This document shows positions 1-10,407 of a DNA stretch of 64,000 nucleotides, piece by piece. A program made the translations under genes and the position numbers. Within the stretch, counting starts at the first letter, position 1, and every line of letters begins with the position of its first letter. Source of the DNA: Lucinisca nassula (lineage: Eukaryota; Mollusca; Bivalvia; Lucinida; Lucinidae); assembly GCA_963580285.1 (NCBI GenBank), contig OY757026.1, positions 67,767,396 to 67,831,395 of the forward strand. Reading direction: 5' to 3'. The notes below the pieces were generated by a model, which was not told where the DNA came from, did not search any database, and saw nothing but the letters and a program-made list of their open reading frames with translations.

Positions 1-218
1 GCTGTTAGGCTCCACTGGGCCCAACCAGAGACAGGGGATTAGGCATCAACTGACATCTGAAATTTTATTTAAGTCTTTGGGCTGGAGTCGTCAAGAGTCT
101 GAGGCCCGATCCGCGGGCATGTACATGTAATTTAAGAGAGAAGCAAACTTATCAGCCGTGATGAGTTAACTGCCATGCATGCAGTCTGTCATGTAACATT
201 TATGTTGTAGCCCATCGT
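1..218 (-). mobile_element. PLE (Naiad-type) fragment: RT C-terminus and start of 3' UTR
   Basis: Read on the minus strand this matches the end of the reverse-transcriptase frame and the beginning of the 3' UTR of the PLE that recurs across the window (compare 19180-19400 and 39650-39860). Shared landmarks are the CATGCATGCAGTCTGTC block and the GGGCCC-ACCAGAGACAG block. It is clearly more diverged than the copies at 18-45 kb, with changes in most codons, so it is an old relic. The window edge cuts the 3' UTR side, so its full extent is unknown. Confidence 0.75.
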
Positions 219-239
219 TGGGCTCCGGAGACATACTGT

Positions 240-337
240 TTTCGCTTAGTTTGTCCGACTGTTTATCTGTCCGCCTGTATTTCGCGTTTTGCGTGTTTGT
301 TCTCTAACTTTAAAAACGTTTGAGATATTTTCATGAA
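240..337 (+). repeat. Left half of a 157-bp-family repeat unit, split by the element at 338-1554
   Basis: The words 'AACTTTAAAAACGTTTGAGA' and 'ATATTTTCATGAA' match the first half of the satellite unit arrayed at 4301-5890. The matching second half (ACTTCAC, then ACCATGAGACGACGTGCAGG, then CCGTAACTCT) resumes at 1564 and runs to about 1650, directly after the inserted element. The two halves reconstitute one unit once the insertion and one target copy are removed. Confidence 0.75.
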
Positions 338-671
338 GGAAGTGGCTAGCCGTCCGGTACCGGACGACCAGCCTACGAGTCTGCCCGTCCGGCACCGGAC
401 GACCAGCCAACGAGTCTGCTCGTCCGGTACCGGACGACTAGCCAGCCCACGTAGGAATGGCTAGCCGTCCGGTAGTAAATTTAAATCTTTCATTTTATAT
501 AGGATATGCGTTCCAAATAATATGCCCAAATTATGATGCAATGGAAATATTTCTAAATTACTGTAATTGTATTCTTGCCACCTGTTTGTCGCCATTTTTT
601 GCCAATAAATTTCAGAAATGGACATAATTGTAATTGACCCTGATGCAATAGACTGTCCGGGCACTGTGACA

Positions 672-704
<33 letters not shown>

Positions 705-1554
705 GTTATTATTATTGTATCAATGTTATAATTTCTTTCTATTATTCTTCTATTATTATTGTTATTATTAAAATCTGCAAATGTTTGTCCGATGCTGAGC
801 TTGATATTTATCGTGATAGATTAACATTAATTTTGGGAGCATATTAATTTAACATATCAGTTCAACTTGGTAGGTACAAAGAAATATCAGTTAGGGGTAA
901 TTATCTGGTTAGCATGGCACACATAAAGGCAACGATCCGAAACACCATGAGTAGAGCAATTAAGGTAATAATCCTATGTATTGGGACAGATAGGCTCCAG
1001 CAAATAATGCAGTCCCAGACAAGAATGCTCCTGAAGCAGGGTCAACACTGTTTGCCATTCCATCTGCACCTTTTGGACTCTTTGCTGGATCGTGAACAGT
1101 TTTTTTTTTTAATTTTAGGAGAATAACTGCAAGTCATCAAGATCCTTATTTTTAAGGATTTCACGGTACTGCTCAATTGCTATTATTAGTTGTTTTTCCC
1201 GACGCTTGGATCAAACGTTTTAATACCTTCATGCCGCATTTACATAAAGAAAGGAAATGTAAAATATATAAACTTTAAGCATTACCGATACGGCTGTGTT
1301 TATTTGCCTTATTTTTAAAATGACGGGCGAGGAAAATCTCAATGACATTTACATAGTCTCAAAGTAGGAACTATTTAGCATTCAGTACCCTACATGAAAT
1401 GAGAGACTAAAATTTACTACCGGACAGCTAGCCATTCCTACGCCGGTTGGCTAGCCGTCCGGTACCGGACGAGCAGACTCGTTGGCTGGTCGTCCGGTAC
1501 CGGACGGGCAGACTCGTAGTCTGGTCGTCCGGTACCGGACGGCTAGCCACGGCC
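338..1554. mobile_element. Non-autonomous MULE-like transposon with 143-bp inverted repeats and 9-bp target duplication
   Basis: The ends are long inverted repeats of about 143 bp (338-480 against 1412-1554), over 90% identical by eye. The element is flanked by the direct repeat TTTCATGAA at 329-337 and 1555-1563. A 9-bp duplication is typical of Mutator-like elements; an 8-bp hAT reading is possible if one base is coincidence. Each arm carries three copies of the palindrome GTCCGGTACCGGAC or a one-base variant, about 35 bp apart. The interior holds an ATT microsatellite and no credible coding region, so the element would rely on a transposase made elsewhere. Confidence 0.8.
674..716 (+). repeat. 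(ATT)n microsatellite
   Basis: About 14 ATT/TTA triplets, with one G interruption near the end, lie inside the MULE-like element. Weaker ATT-rich tracts continue to about 770. Confidence 0.95.
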
Positions 1555-1918
1555 TTTCATGAAACTTCACTAAACTGTAAAGCACCATGAGACGACGTGC
1601 AGGACCTAAGAACCGTAACTCTGGCTTGCCCATATTTACAAATCCACATTCCATGAACTAGATTATATTAAGACACTTTGGACTAAAGAAGTCTTCTCAG
1701 AAAAAGTCTAAGTATCTGCTAAAATAAGAGATTGAGAAGTTCCGGTTTCTTGTAAGTTTTCAACAGGCGTAGGACGGGCAAAACTGTCACCATTTCGTGA
1801 CAAAAAACATTCCGATAAGAATGGTTCATAAATCTGTATAATTTAATCAGTCTCAGATAATTTGGTATTAAAATGGCTGCCGCACAAACACAAGACTGTG
1901 GATAAGGCCTAAAAGAGG

Positions 1919-2226
1919 TCAAGCCGGTGGGCTGAAGTCATCTTGTCTTTCTTTAGTTTTCTTCATTTTTAAACATTCCGAGGTCAAATGACCTGCATAT
2001 TTGCAATAATTACAAACTACCTGAGATTGAGATATGGGATTATGGTCTTTGTTTTCAGCAGAAGGTTTGGAGGGAATCTGGCTTTTGTTTTCACCAAAAA
2101 TGTGATGGATTACTGGGATAGAGTCTTGGACCTTTGCGTTTGTAATAAGGTTTAGGATAAGGTTTGTTTATAAATGAAACTTTATGAGACAAAGCATAAT
2201 CGTCTGTCAAGCGAGGAGCTTGATCA
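1919..2226 (-). pseudogene. Retrotransposon gag relic with CCHC zinc knuckle
   Basis: A minus-strand frame contains a perfect C-x2-C-x4-H-x4-C zinc knuckle (CNYCKYAGHLTSEC, 1973-2014), followed by a lysine-rich tail and a TGA stop at 1919-1921. Upstream on the same strand a basic, proline- and tyrosine-rich stretch (KPYYKRKGP) lies in another frame, so about one base has been lost or gained near 2100. Such knuckles bind nucleic acid at the C-terminus of gag in Ty3/gypsy, BEL and retrovirus-like LTR elements. No protease, RT or LTR was found nearby. The 5' side is cut off by PLE ends at 2227. The superfamily cannot be assigned. Confidence 0.6.
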
Positions 2227-2331
2227 AAATAGAAGTGGAGGCAATGATCAGGTATCGATACAATTAACCCAGAGCTCCCATCAGAGACACCAAAAGTTTG
2301 AATCATTGCCTTCACTTCTATTTTCAATCAC
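2227..2331. mobile_element. Two PLE 3' termini facing each other
   Basis: 2227-2304 matches the minus-strand PLE terminus (AAAATAGAAGTGGAGG, ATGATCAG, ATCGATACAATTAACCCA, AGAGACACCAAA). 2308-2331 is the same terminus inverted (AATCATTGCCTTCACTTC, TATTTT). The two short ends form a small inverted structure, an arrangement typical of PLE insertions. Confidence 0.7.
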
Positions 2332-2484
2332 ACTATATGCACCGTTTGAACTCTTCAACAAGAACAAACGTGAACAGATCCTACCTTTCCTGCCTTAACG
2401 CCAAGGTCAAATTCGATCATATAGACTTTTGTATGGGAAAAAGGATTTTCCGAAACTGTTGCAGCCTTTCCACACTTATCCTGG

Positions 2485-2705
2485 ACAGGCTTATTCGTAA
2501 GCCGTTCACAAGTACAGTGCACATTCTTTCGCCAGAAACTGTCAACTGCCCTTCTTGAATCAGTGGAAGAAAGAGAATGACCGTAAAAATGTTTCACGAT
2601 TAATCTCCACGACAAAATTCTGCCGATCCAGGCAGATATCGAACCCGCGTCCTCCTGATCGCCGGTCAGACTGAGATACCGAGGCCGGCCAAGAGTTTTG
2701 TTAGA
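2485..2705 (-). mobile_element. SINE-A (tRNA-derived SINE)
   Basis: On the minus strand the head resembles a tRNA with a B-box-like GGTTCGATATC, preceded by CGATCAGGAGGACGCG. The body (ACAGTGCACATTCTTTCGCC in plus orientation) recurs at 58232-58452, which is the better preserved copy. The A box is degenerate in this copy. Confidence 0.65.
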
Positions 2706-2984
2706 GTAGGTAACTTTAAAACCGTGACAGCCAGTACCCAAAAGCCCCGATACAATCTGCGACAAACTAGATTTTACCTGTTAACAATTCGTCTCAATTA
2801 AAGCTGCACCGGATTATACAACTTTGAATAAGGCAGACAAAATATCTTTGACAGAGTTGCATCTTTTATAAAGACACACGTTTTAAATTATTGCTTATGA
2901 ATATCTGTCTGTTGAAGAGTCATGGTTTCAAATCTGGCCAAAGTGAAAAGCAAATACTCTAGACAGAATGAGTGGAGTCCCAAG

Positions 2985-3548
2985 AAAATAGATGTAAAAG
3001 CACTGATCAGGAATCGATACAATTAACCCACACCTCCCCTCAGAGACACCAAATGGAAAGAAGCACAAACATGAAACAACTAAACCCCAATGGAAAGCAA
3101 AAAGGACTTCTACTTTCCTACAAAATTGCCAATTGGCTATCCAAATCAAAATAATAAAAGCGACACACTCACTCAAAGACAAACCATAACAAAAATAAAC
3201 CGCGTCAGAAAAAAATGCTTTGGAACGGTCAGTGAAACGAATTTCACTGGAGGTGGGAGACTTAAATCGATTTTACGTGGCCACAATCATTGCCCCTATT
3301 TCCGTCGCCAAATAATTTGTTAATTCCGCATGAAAGCCTCCTGACTCATCAGTGCAACATCTCCGTGAACATAAAAATCTTACGACCCTAGAGATGAAAC
3401 AACGGTGAGGATTCGGCAGCAAGAAATCACCGAAATGCTGGAGTAAAAGAAGACCAACAGTTAGACTCCGATGGGCCCGACCAGAGACCGAGCATCAGGC
3501 ACCAACCAACATTACATAAAATTAGGTTATCTCTAATTCTCAGTTAGC
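2985..3548 (-). mobile_element. PLE 3' UTR/pLTR, older subfamily
   Basis: Almost the whole PLE 3' UTR is present in antisense: terminus (ATCAGGAATCGATACAATTA), middle (GGAACGGTCAGTGAAACGAA, AAATCGATTTTACGTGGCCA) and the segment next to the RT stop (GTTAGACTCCGATGGGCCCG). The coding part is missing. Words such as AAGAAGCACAAACATGAAAC place it with the subfamily seen at 46.5, 47.7, 50 and 52.6 kb rather than with the one at 18-45 kb. Confidence 0.85.
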
Positions 3549-3609
3549 GAGCCTTCCAATATCTAAAGATGTCCATATATCTAAGGACAATTTATGGACT
3601 TTTTATCAT

Positions 3610-4110
3610 TTTGTCTTGAAAAACAATGTTATGTGTACTCATTAGAATCGCCTCAATGAGGCGATTCTAATGAGAACACGCAACAATCCTTTATTCTATA
3701 GAAGGTGAAAATGATATTCTTATGCCGGCCCCATAATGCCTCATGACATACCGCTATGATTAACCACCATTAATTCGAATATCCCATAACTCAAACAAAA
3801 TTTCGAGGTTCAAAAGGTATTCGAGTTATCGAAATTCCAGTAATTCGAGCTACCCATATCTCGAACAAAATTTCAAGGTCCAAAAGATATTCGAGTTATC
3901 GAAGTTCCAGTAATTCGAACTACCAATATCTCGAAAAAAATCAAGGTCCAAAGGATATTCGAGTTATCAAAGTTCCAGTATTTCGAACATTCCAATGAGG
4001 TGATTCTAATGGGTACACACAACAATCCTTTATTCTACAGAATGTCAACATGATGTTCTTATACCTTCCTTAATATGCCTCATGACCTGCTGCTATGACT
4101 AACCCCCATT
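3610..4110. repeat. 70-bp tandem units with pogo-like TTCGA termini plus a duplicated palindromic segment
   Basis: Three 70-bp units (about 3771-3984) each run from AATTCGAAC, through ATCTCGAACAAAATTTCAAG, to TCGAGTTATCGAAGTTCCAG. The last part resembles the terminus of a pogo/Tigger-type transposon. A palindrome of CTCATTAGAATCGCCTC and its complement is centred near 3657. The sequence after it (AACAATCCTTTATTCTA to CCCCATTAATT) is repeated at about 3990-4110, so a segment of roughly 340 bp was duplicated in tandem. The 70-bp units resume at 6005. Confidence 0.75.
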
Positions 4111-4162
4111 AATTATACCCCCGGCATACGCAGTATGCCATGGGGGTATATAGTTTTCGTAT

Positions 4163-4299
<137 letters not shown>

Positions 4300-4300
4300 A

Positions 4301-5890
4301 CATTTTCGTGTCCGCTCTATAACTTTTCAACCGCTTGACATATTTTCATGAAACTTCACGCAAATGTTAAACACCATGAGACGACGTGCAGAACACATGA
4401 AACCTAACTCTTGCTTTTCTACTATCAGATTTATTGCCCTTTGTATGTTTTAACTTGCATTTTCGTGTCCGCTCCATAACTTTTCAACCGCTTGATATAT
4501 TTTCATGAAACTTCACATAAATGTTAAACACCATGAGACGACGTGCAGAACACATGAACCGTAACTCTTGCTTTTCTACTTTCAGAGTTATTGCCCTTTG
4601 TATGTTTTAACTTGCATTTTCGTGTCCGCTCCAAAACTTTTCAACCGCTTGATATATTTTCATGAAACTTCACATTAATGTTAAACACCATGAGACGACA
4701 TGCAGAACACATGAACCGTAACTCTTACTTTTCTACTTTCACAGTTATTGCCCTTTGTATGTTTTAACTTGCATTTTCGTGTCCGCTCCATAACTTTTCA
4801 ACCGCTTGATATATTTTCATGAAACTTCACATAAATTGTAAACAGCATGAGACGACGTGCAGAACACATGAACCATAACTCTTGCTTTCCTACTTCCAGA
4901 GTTATTGCCCTTTGAATGTAATAACTTGCATTTTCGTGTCCGCTCCAAAACTTTTCAACCGCTTGATAAATTTTCATGAAACTTCACATTAATGTTAAAC
5001 ACCATGAGACGACGTGCAGAACACATGAACCGTAACTCTTGCTTTTCTACTTTCACAGTTATTGCCCTTTGTATGTTTTAACTTGCATTTTCGTGTCCGC
5101 TCCATAACTTTTCAACCGCTTGATATATTTTGATGAAACTTCACATAAATGTTAAACACCATGAGACGATGTGCAGAACACATGAACCGTAACACTTGCT
5201 TTTCTACTTTCACAGTTATTGCCCTTTGTATGTTTTAACTTGCATTTTCGTGTCCGCTCCATACCTTTTCAACCGCTTGATATATTTTCATGAAACTTCA
5301 CATAAATTTTAAACACCATGAGACGACATGCAGAACACATGAACCATAACTCTTGCTTTTCTACTTTCACAGTCATTGCCCTTTGTATGTTTTAACTTGC
5401 ATTTTCGTGTCCGCTCCATAACTTTTAAACTGCTTTACATATTTTCATGAAACTTCACATAAATGTTAAACACCATGAGACGACGTGCAGAACACATGAA
5501 CAGTAACTCTTGCTTTCCTACTTTCAGAGTTATTGCCCTTTGAATATTACGAGTTTTACCATACACTTGTGTCCGCTCTGTAACTTTAAAACCGTTTGAG
5601 ATAATTTCATGTAACTTCAAACAAATGTAAAGCAGATAATAGGATGGGCAGAACACAAGAACCATAACTCTTGTTTGCATACATTACAAATTATTTCCCT
5701 TTGAAGATTGTAAACTATGTGTCTGCTAACATCTTCGCGTCTTCTCCATTACTTTTAAACGGCTTGACATATTTTCATGAAACTCCACACGAATGTTGAA
5801 CACCATGAGACGACGTGCAGAACACATGAACCATAACTCTTGCTTTCCTACTTTCAGAGTTATTGCCCTTTGAATCTTGAAAATGGCCAT
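4301..5890 (+). repeat. 157-bp satellite array (about ten units)
   Basis: The word CATTTTCGTGTCCGCTC starts at 4301, 4458, 4615, 4772, 4929, 5086, 5243 and 5400, an exact 157-bp period. Two more diverged units run to about 5890. Each unit carries CATGAAACTTCAC, CACCATGAGACGACGTGCAG, CCGTAACTCTTGC and GTTATTGCCCTTTG. Related single units occur at 240/1564, and a short run at 26700-27265. Arrays of about 160 bp inside mobile elements are familiar in bivalves; I see no coding potential. Confidence 0.93.
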
Positions 5891-6004
5891 TCTATGGAAT
5901 ATGGCCTGTATATGCAAAGAAGCGTTTGACATTGCTTTTTTCAGCTGAGGTGATGGCACTTGCCGGGGGTATACGTGCCCCACTGGGCATTTTTGTCTGG
6001 TTTG

Positions 6005-6352
6005 AACTGCCCATATCTCTAACACAATTTCAAGGTAAAAAAAGGGATTCAAGTTATCAAAGTGCCAGTATTTCGAACTACACATATCTCGAACAAAATT
6101 TCAAGTTCCAAAAAGTATTCGAGTTATCGAAGTTCCAGTAATTCGAACTTCCAATATATCGAACAAAATTTCAAAGGTCGAAAGGATATTTGAGTAATCA
6201 AAGTTCCAGTATTTCGAACACCCCATATCTGGAACAAAATGTCAAGGTTCAAAGGGTATTCGAGTTATCGAAGTTCCAGTAATTCGAACAACCCATAACT
6301 CGAATAAAATTACAAGGACCAAAGGATATTCGAGTTATTGAAGTTTGACTGT
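6005..6352 (+). repeat. 70-bp tandem array ending in a pogo-like terminus
   Basis: Five units of the 70-bp repeat described at 3610-4110. The last unit ends GAAGTTTGACTG followed by TA, the expected outer end of a pogo/Tigger-type element with a TA target. Together with the array at 3771-3984 it brackets the microsatellite and the 157-bp satellite. The whole 3.6-6.35 kb block may therefore be one expanded non-autonomous element, though both arrays point the same way rather than being inverted. Confidence 0.75.
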
Positions 6353-6790
6353 AGCTAGAATTTAGAATATAGCTTAGGCCTACAAAAAATACTTGTGCTT
6401 CCGCTAAAATGCTGAATAAAACTTTTGGTCGTTAGGTAGGAGAAACATTTTTTTTTATTATTTTATTTTTTCCTCCGAGGTTTTGTTTTTGTACATGTTT
6501 TTTGTGAATAAAATTGTCATGTTGAGTCTTCGCTGTATATCAAAATTCATTTGAGATGCTCAAAAATGTCATCTCTGTATTTTTGGAAGGTTCTAAATGC
6601 CAAAAACTACTAAAAATGTACTTAAAACGCGAAATTACTAAGAGAAAATGTAAAGACGACACTGGGTAGGGCCGGAAATTGAAAATGGTACGGTCAGTGT
6701 TTTATTTTTTATTTTGTTCTTTTATTTTTACAAATAGTAGAGTCGGGGGTCTGAAGCAGGGTCGGTCGGGTTAGCAGAAACATAGAGGAT
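6353..6790. other. No feature recognised
   Basis: AT-rich sequence with T runs (for example 6449-6470). No reading frame, palindrome or repeat shared with the rest of the window was noticed. Confidence 0.5.
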
Positions 6791-7472
6791 ATTTGATTTT
6801 TTCAGTGTAAGATCGAATTTTATTTCATCGAATGAACACCAAAACTGTTATTTTCACGAGTGGCGTAGCCACGAGTGAAAATAGCATTTTTGGTGTTCAT
6901 GAGTGAAATAAAATTTGATCTTGCACTGAAAAAAATCAAATTTTCTGTTTCTTACATGCTTCAAAAGGCAATATTTAGCGTCTTTAATGGTGTCGCTCAC
7001 ATTCGGAGAAAATTATCTTTGTTCCTGTTCGTTTCGCGTCAATTTAGTGGTGTCCATCGTGTTTAGTGGGTATACTATTGGGTGTAAACTGAAAGTTTGC
7101 ACCTGAGAAATCGCCTGGGATGGTATTGTTATGAATGATTAATGAAATAATTGAGAGAGTAGTTTTCCAAAGAAGTTGCTGGCAAGTATAACGTCGCGCG
7201 ACAAAAGACGTGACGTCAGCGTCATAAATGACGTCAGTAACGTCCCCGTCACACATGAACGGGCTATGCGTCAATTAGAACACATTTCAGTATTGTTCAG
7301 TTATCTGACAAAGATAAAATTGAAATTAGAGTTAGATTTGAAGAAAAAAGTAGTCCCGAACAGTGAAAAATAAAAAATCGTATTTTCACTGTTTGAAACA
7401 GTGAAAATATCGATTTATATTTCACGGATAAATCTCTATCATTCATTGAAAAGCATGTAAGAAACGGCTATT
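6791..7472. repeat. Hairpin-rich repeat with internal inverted repeats
   Basis: A large hairpin at about 6793-6945 has arms of roughly 65 bp (GTGAAAATAGCATTTTTGG and its near complement) around a GAGTGGCGTAGCCACGAG centre. A second, small hairpin (TTTTCACTGTTTGAAACAGT) is at 7382-7401. TTTCTTACATGC at 6948 reappears inverted as GCATGTAAGAAA at 7453, so the unit may be a MITE of about 0.5-0.7 kb. ACGTCA-type motifs cluster at 7208-7245. No coding region. Confidence 0.5.
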
Positions 7473-7944
7473 TTTAGGCCTTATGTCATTTTTTCGACTT
7501 AATTGCAGATGCGGACCCGTGGGAAGGTTGGTAACAGCGTTGTTGAGGTGTACAAACGTGAGACCACAAGCAGGGCTGAGATGCGGATAACACACACAAT
7601 AAAGTCTAAAAACACATTACATCCATTTATTGAGGAAGTCGATCTTATTGAATACGCACCAAGACCTTTTCACGAAATCCGACCATAAACATGGAAATAG
7701 TTCCTCTTTATCTTTTAATATAATATTAAATTTTATTGCACGCCTTTCTGAATGTAGACATGTGCAAACGTTTTCAACATGCAAGTCGTAACAACAGAGT
7801 ACTTATAGATAAAAATTACCGCCTATAGTGGGTTTCGAACCCAGGCCGCTGGGATGAAAATTAAATGTGTACTAATCGCTGAAATTTCAATACTATAAGC
7901 AGTGGAATTTCAATGCTCGATCCAGTGAGCCATAGTCGACTCCC
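7473..7944. other. No clear feature; possible tRNA-like remnant near 7820
   Basis: Mostly unremarkable. Around 7815-7850 the minus strand has a GGTTCGAAACC word, which could be a B-box relic of a tRNA-derived repeat, but the remainder does not match the SINE families defined elsewhere in the window. Confidence 0.3.
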
Positions 7945-8233
7945 TATTAGGAAAACATGCCTATACATATACACTGTAACTTTTACCACCGAAAATGAAG
8001 ATTTTAAGACGAAAACATTAACGTTTTTTTATTATTTATGCTCAAAACATAGATCGTGGGCACACGTTAGAACAGCCTCATCGATGCGGTTCTAACGGGT
8101 GCCCAGAATCTGGCAGAAATAAGAAAAATATCACAATTTTCTTCTTAAAACTTGTATACCCTGCAAACCTCAGTTTTACTGTATAAAAGTGTGGTTTGAG
8201 GGGTAAACATATATAGGCGTGTTTTCGTGATGC
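7945..8233 (+). mobile_element. MITE-A copy
   Basis: The outer ends GAAAACATGCCTATAC and ATATAGGCGTGTTTTCGTGA form terminal inverted repeats. The left interior has an ACCGAAAA...AAGATTTTAAGACG block and the right interior an AAACCTCAGTTTTACTGT stem. The centre (8064-8102) is the palindrome TTAGAACAGCCTC/ATGCGGTTCTAA, imperfect here. Other copies are at 9.8, 10.4, 14.6, 25.5, 26.4, 54.6, 57.1 and 57.9 kb. Confidence 0.85.
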
Positions 8234-8565
8234 CGATGCTGTTGTCAGCTATGAATTAAGCATAATCTACCACATGTAGATAATTAGAGGAGGGTGTTGC
8301 GGGTCGTAACTTCACCCGTATGAAATGGCTTTCGTGTCAATACGATTGCTTTTCATCTGACAGCATTGTGTTACATGCGCCAGTTTTGCTACCGACCTGA
8401 GGCGGTTCTATCGAGTACCTTTATGTGACTTCCATCAGGATAATAGACTCTTGACACAAAGTGTCCTTATTCATAGCGTCTAATTTTTTTTTCGATGACA
8501 CTATGTCACAACATTCTTTCTTATCAGTGTTATTTAATGGGAAGCGTCATGCCATATCATTAGGT
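8234..8565. other. No feature recognised
   Basis: Unremarkable sequence between MITE-A and SINE-B; no shared repeat or coding signal seen. Confidence 0.45.
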
Positions 8566-8745
8566 CTCTCACCGCTGTGGTTCGAGCCTCGCTCGGGTCA
8601 TTTGTGAGACGCCAAGTTCTGCTACGAAAGGTCAGGTGGTTTTTCTCCGGGTACTCCGGTTCCCGCCCACCTCTGATCAACGATCGGCTCAATATGAGTG
8701 AAATAATCTTGGAAGAGCCTTAGAACCAAAAAAAAAAAAAATAAA
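8566..8745 (+). mobile_element. SINE-B, 5'-truncated
   Basis: It starts within the tRNA-like head at TCTCACCGCTGTGGTTCGAG (B box), continues through TTTTTCTCCGGGTACTCCGG, ends with GAGTGAAATAATCTTGGAA and has an A-rich tail. A fuller copy lies at 24686-24912. Confidence 0.8.
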
Positions 8746-9129
8746 ATAAAAAAACATGTTATAAAATCATATGACCACACGTGTAATAACATATTCACTG
8801 ACGCAAAACATAACGTTCCGATTATCTTCCGCAAAAAAAAAAATCGTTTTATAAAAACAGCATCTTACATTCGTGGTCATTTTATGAAAATTCATAGAAC
8901 TCGCCCATGGCTCGTTTCGTTAATTTCACATGAAATTACCACTCGAGTAAGATCGTCTGTTTGAGGTTGTGAGAGAGCTAAATAGATCCGACACGTTAGA
9001 ATGCAGGTTAGATCGAGTACTTGACTTTGAAAAAAAAAATAATTCACACCCACTATTATAGTCCCCAATTGTCTTTATATGAAGTTTGGTTTACACAGAT
9101 TTTCATTAAATGGGGCTTGTTAACGTACG
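8746..9129. other. No feature recognised
   Basis: AT-rich, with A runs at 8833 and 9030. No shared repeat or coding signal recognised. Confidence 0.45.
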
Positions 9130-9300
9130 ATAACACCAGTGCACTTTTCCCCCATCTCCAAAATGGCTGATTTTCTGAGGTGAAAATCCGTGATATTTTT
9201 CTTATTCATACTGCAAACATTCAATTTGGTTGTAAGTGCCCACAACCTATGTCTTGGAGCAGAAATTAGAAAAAAATGTATACCCAAGTAAACTCAGTTT
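9130..9300 (-). mobile_element. MITE-B fragment
   Basis: Antisense match to the right half of MITE-B: CTCCAAAATGGCTGATTTTC, TGAAAATCCGTGATATTTTT, ACTGCAAACA and GTGCCCACAACCTATGTCTT. It is diverged and lacks a proper palindrome. Confidence 0.6.
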
Positions 9301-9312
9301 TCTCAAAATAAA

Positions 9313-9358
9313 GGTGGTGGTGGTGGTGGTGGTGGTGGTGGTGGTGGGGGGGGGGGGT
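9313..9358 (+). repeat. (GGT)n microsatellite followed by a G run
   Basis: About eleven GGT triplets, then eleven or so G residues. Confidence 0.95.
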
Positions 9359-9799
9359 TATGGGGTGTACCTTTCCCGGAGTTGTTCACTAGGTGTGAAC
9401 AATAATAAGGCAACGAAAAGCATCTTTGCTGTATAGTCAATGATGCTCTGCAGAAATACGTCCTGTAGGATGGTAATCATTTGTAAAAAAAAAATAAAAA
9501 AGAACTACAAAACAGAACTGTAATCTGTAGAGTGTACAAGATTTTTCTGGGCCAGACTAGCTAGTTTCGACCAATTTGGCCTCGTCAGTGACCCTCAAAT
9601 ACTTTCAAACTCCGCAGTGGAGTCAATGATTCCAAAGGACTATAAAACATAACCCGCACTATGATTAAGGACATTGAGACTTTTCACGGCCGCCAACTGT
9701 TTACAAGGAAGTTTTCAATATTATGGCATTATTCTATGGTATGACTTATTTTGAGCGAAAAGGGGCGTTCAACAAGTGGGCTCAGTGAAAACTGATATC
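9359..9799. other. No feature recognised
   Basis: A run of A residues at 9485-9500. No coding signal or shared repeat noticed. Confidence 0.4.
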
Positions 9800-10407
9800 T
9801 GCCAACCCATTGCGAAAACAATATATAATTTATAATTTTGATCCATTTGAACCCCACTTTTACATAGTAAAACTGGGGTTTATAGGGGTAAAGTAGAAGT
9901 AAAACAAAGATCAGGAATCGATACAATTTACTTACTCCACCCATCAAAGACACCAAAGGCAAAGAAACACAAACATTAAGCGACCAGGCCATAATGGAAA
10001 CCTAAACAAAGGAAGGTCATAAGGACAGTTACTTTCCCACAAAATGGTCATATGACCATCCAAAATAAAAAGACACAAGTGATACATACAGTAAGTAGCA
10101 AACAACAACATAAATAAATCGCCACAGACCTGATTTTCTTATTTCTGCCCTAAAATATAGATTGTGGGTACTCGTTAGGACCGCCTCGGTGTGGCGGTTC
10201 TAACAAGTGCACACAAAATATATTTTGAGCAGAATTAGAAAAAAAATCTTATTTCTGCCCTAAAATATAAATTGTGAATACTCGTTAGAACCGCCTTGAT
10301 GAGGCGGTTCTAACGAGTGCCCACAATCTATTTGAGCAGAAATAAGAAAAATGTCACAATTATTCATCTTAAAATTTTCTTCTTTTTTGGCGTTAAAGTT
10401 TACAATG
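9800..10407 (-). mobile_element. MITE-A copy in reverse orientation, interrupted by a PLE end
   Basis: The CCCCACTTTTACATAGTAAA stem (9849-9868) with its partner ACTGGGGTTT starts the copy. The PLE insertion 9894-10127 follows. The copy then continues with two successive palindromic cores (centres near 10191 and 10298), each followed by the TTTTGAGCAGAA or ATTTGAGCAGAAATAAG word. Having two cores suggests an internal duplication of about 110 bp. The far terminus merges into the next MITE-A at 10408. Confidence 0.75.
9894..10127 (-). mobile_element. PLE 3' end, 5'-truncated
   Basis: From AAGTAGAAGTAAAACAAAGA to the ATCGCCACAGA word, a near-identical antisense copy of the last 230 bp of the PLE (compare 12556-12821 and 36319-36560). 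It lies inside MITE-A, so the PLE insertion is the younger event. Confidence 0.88.
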
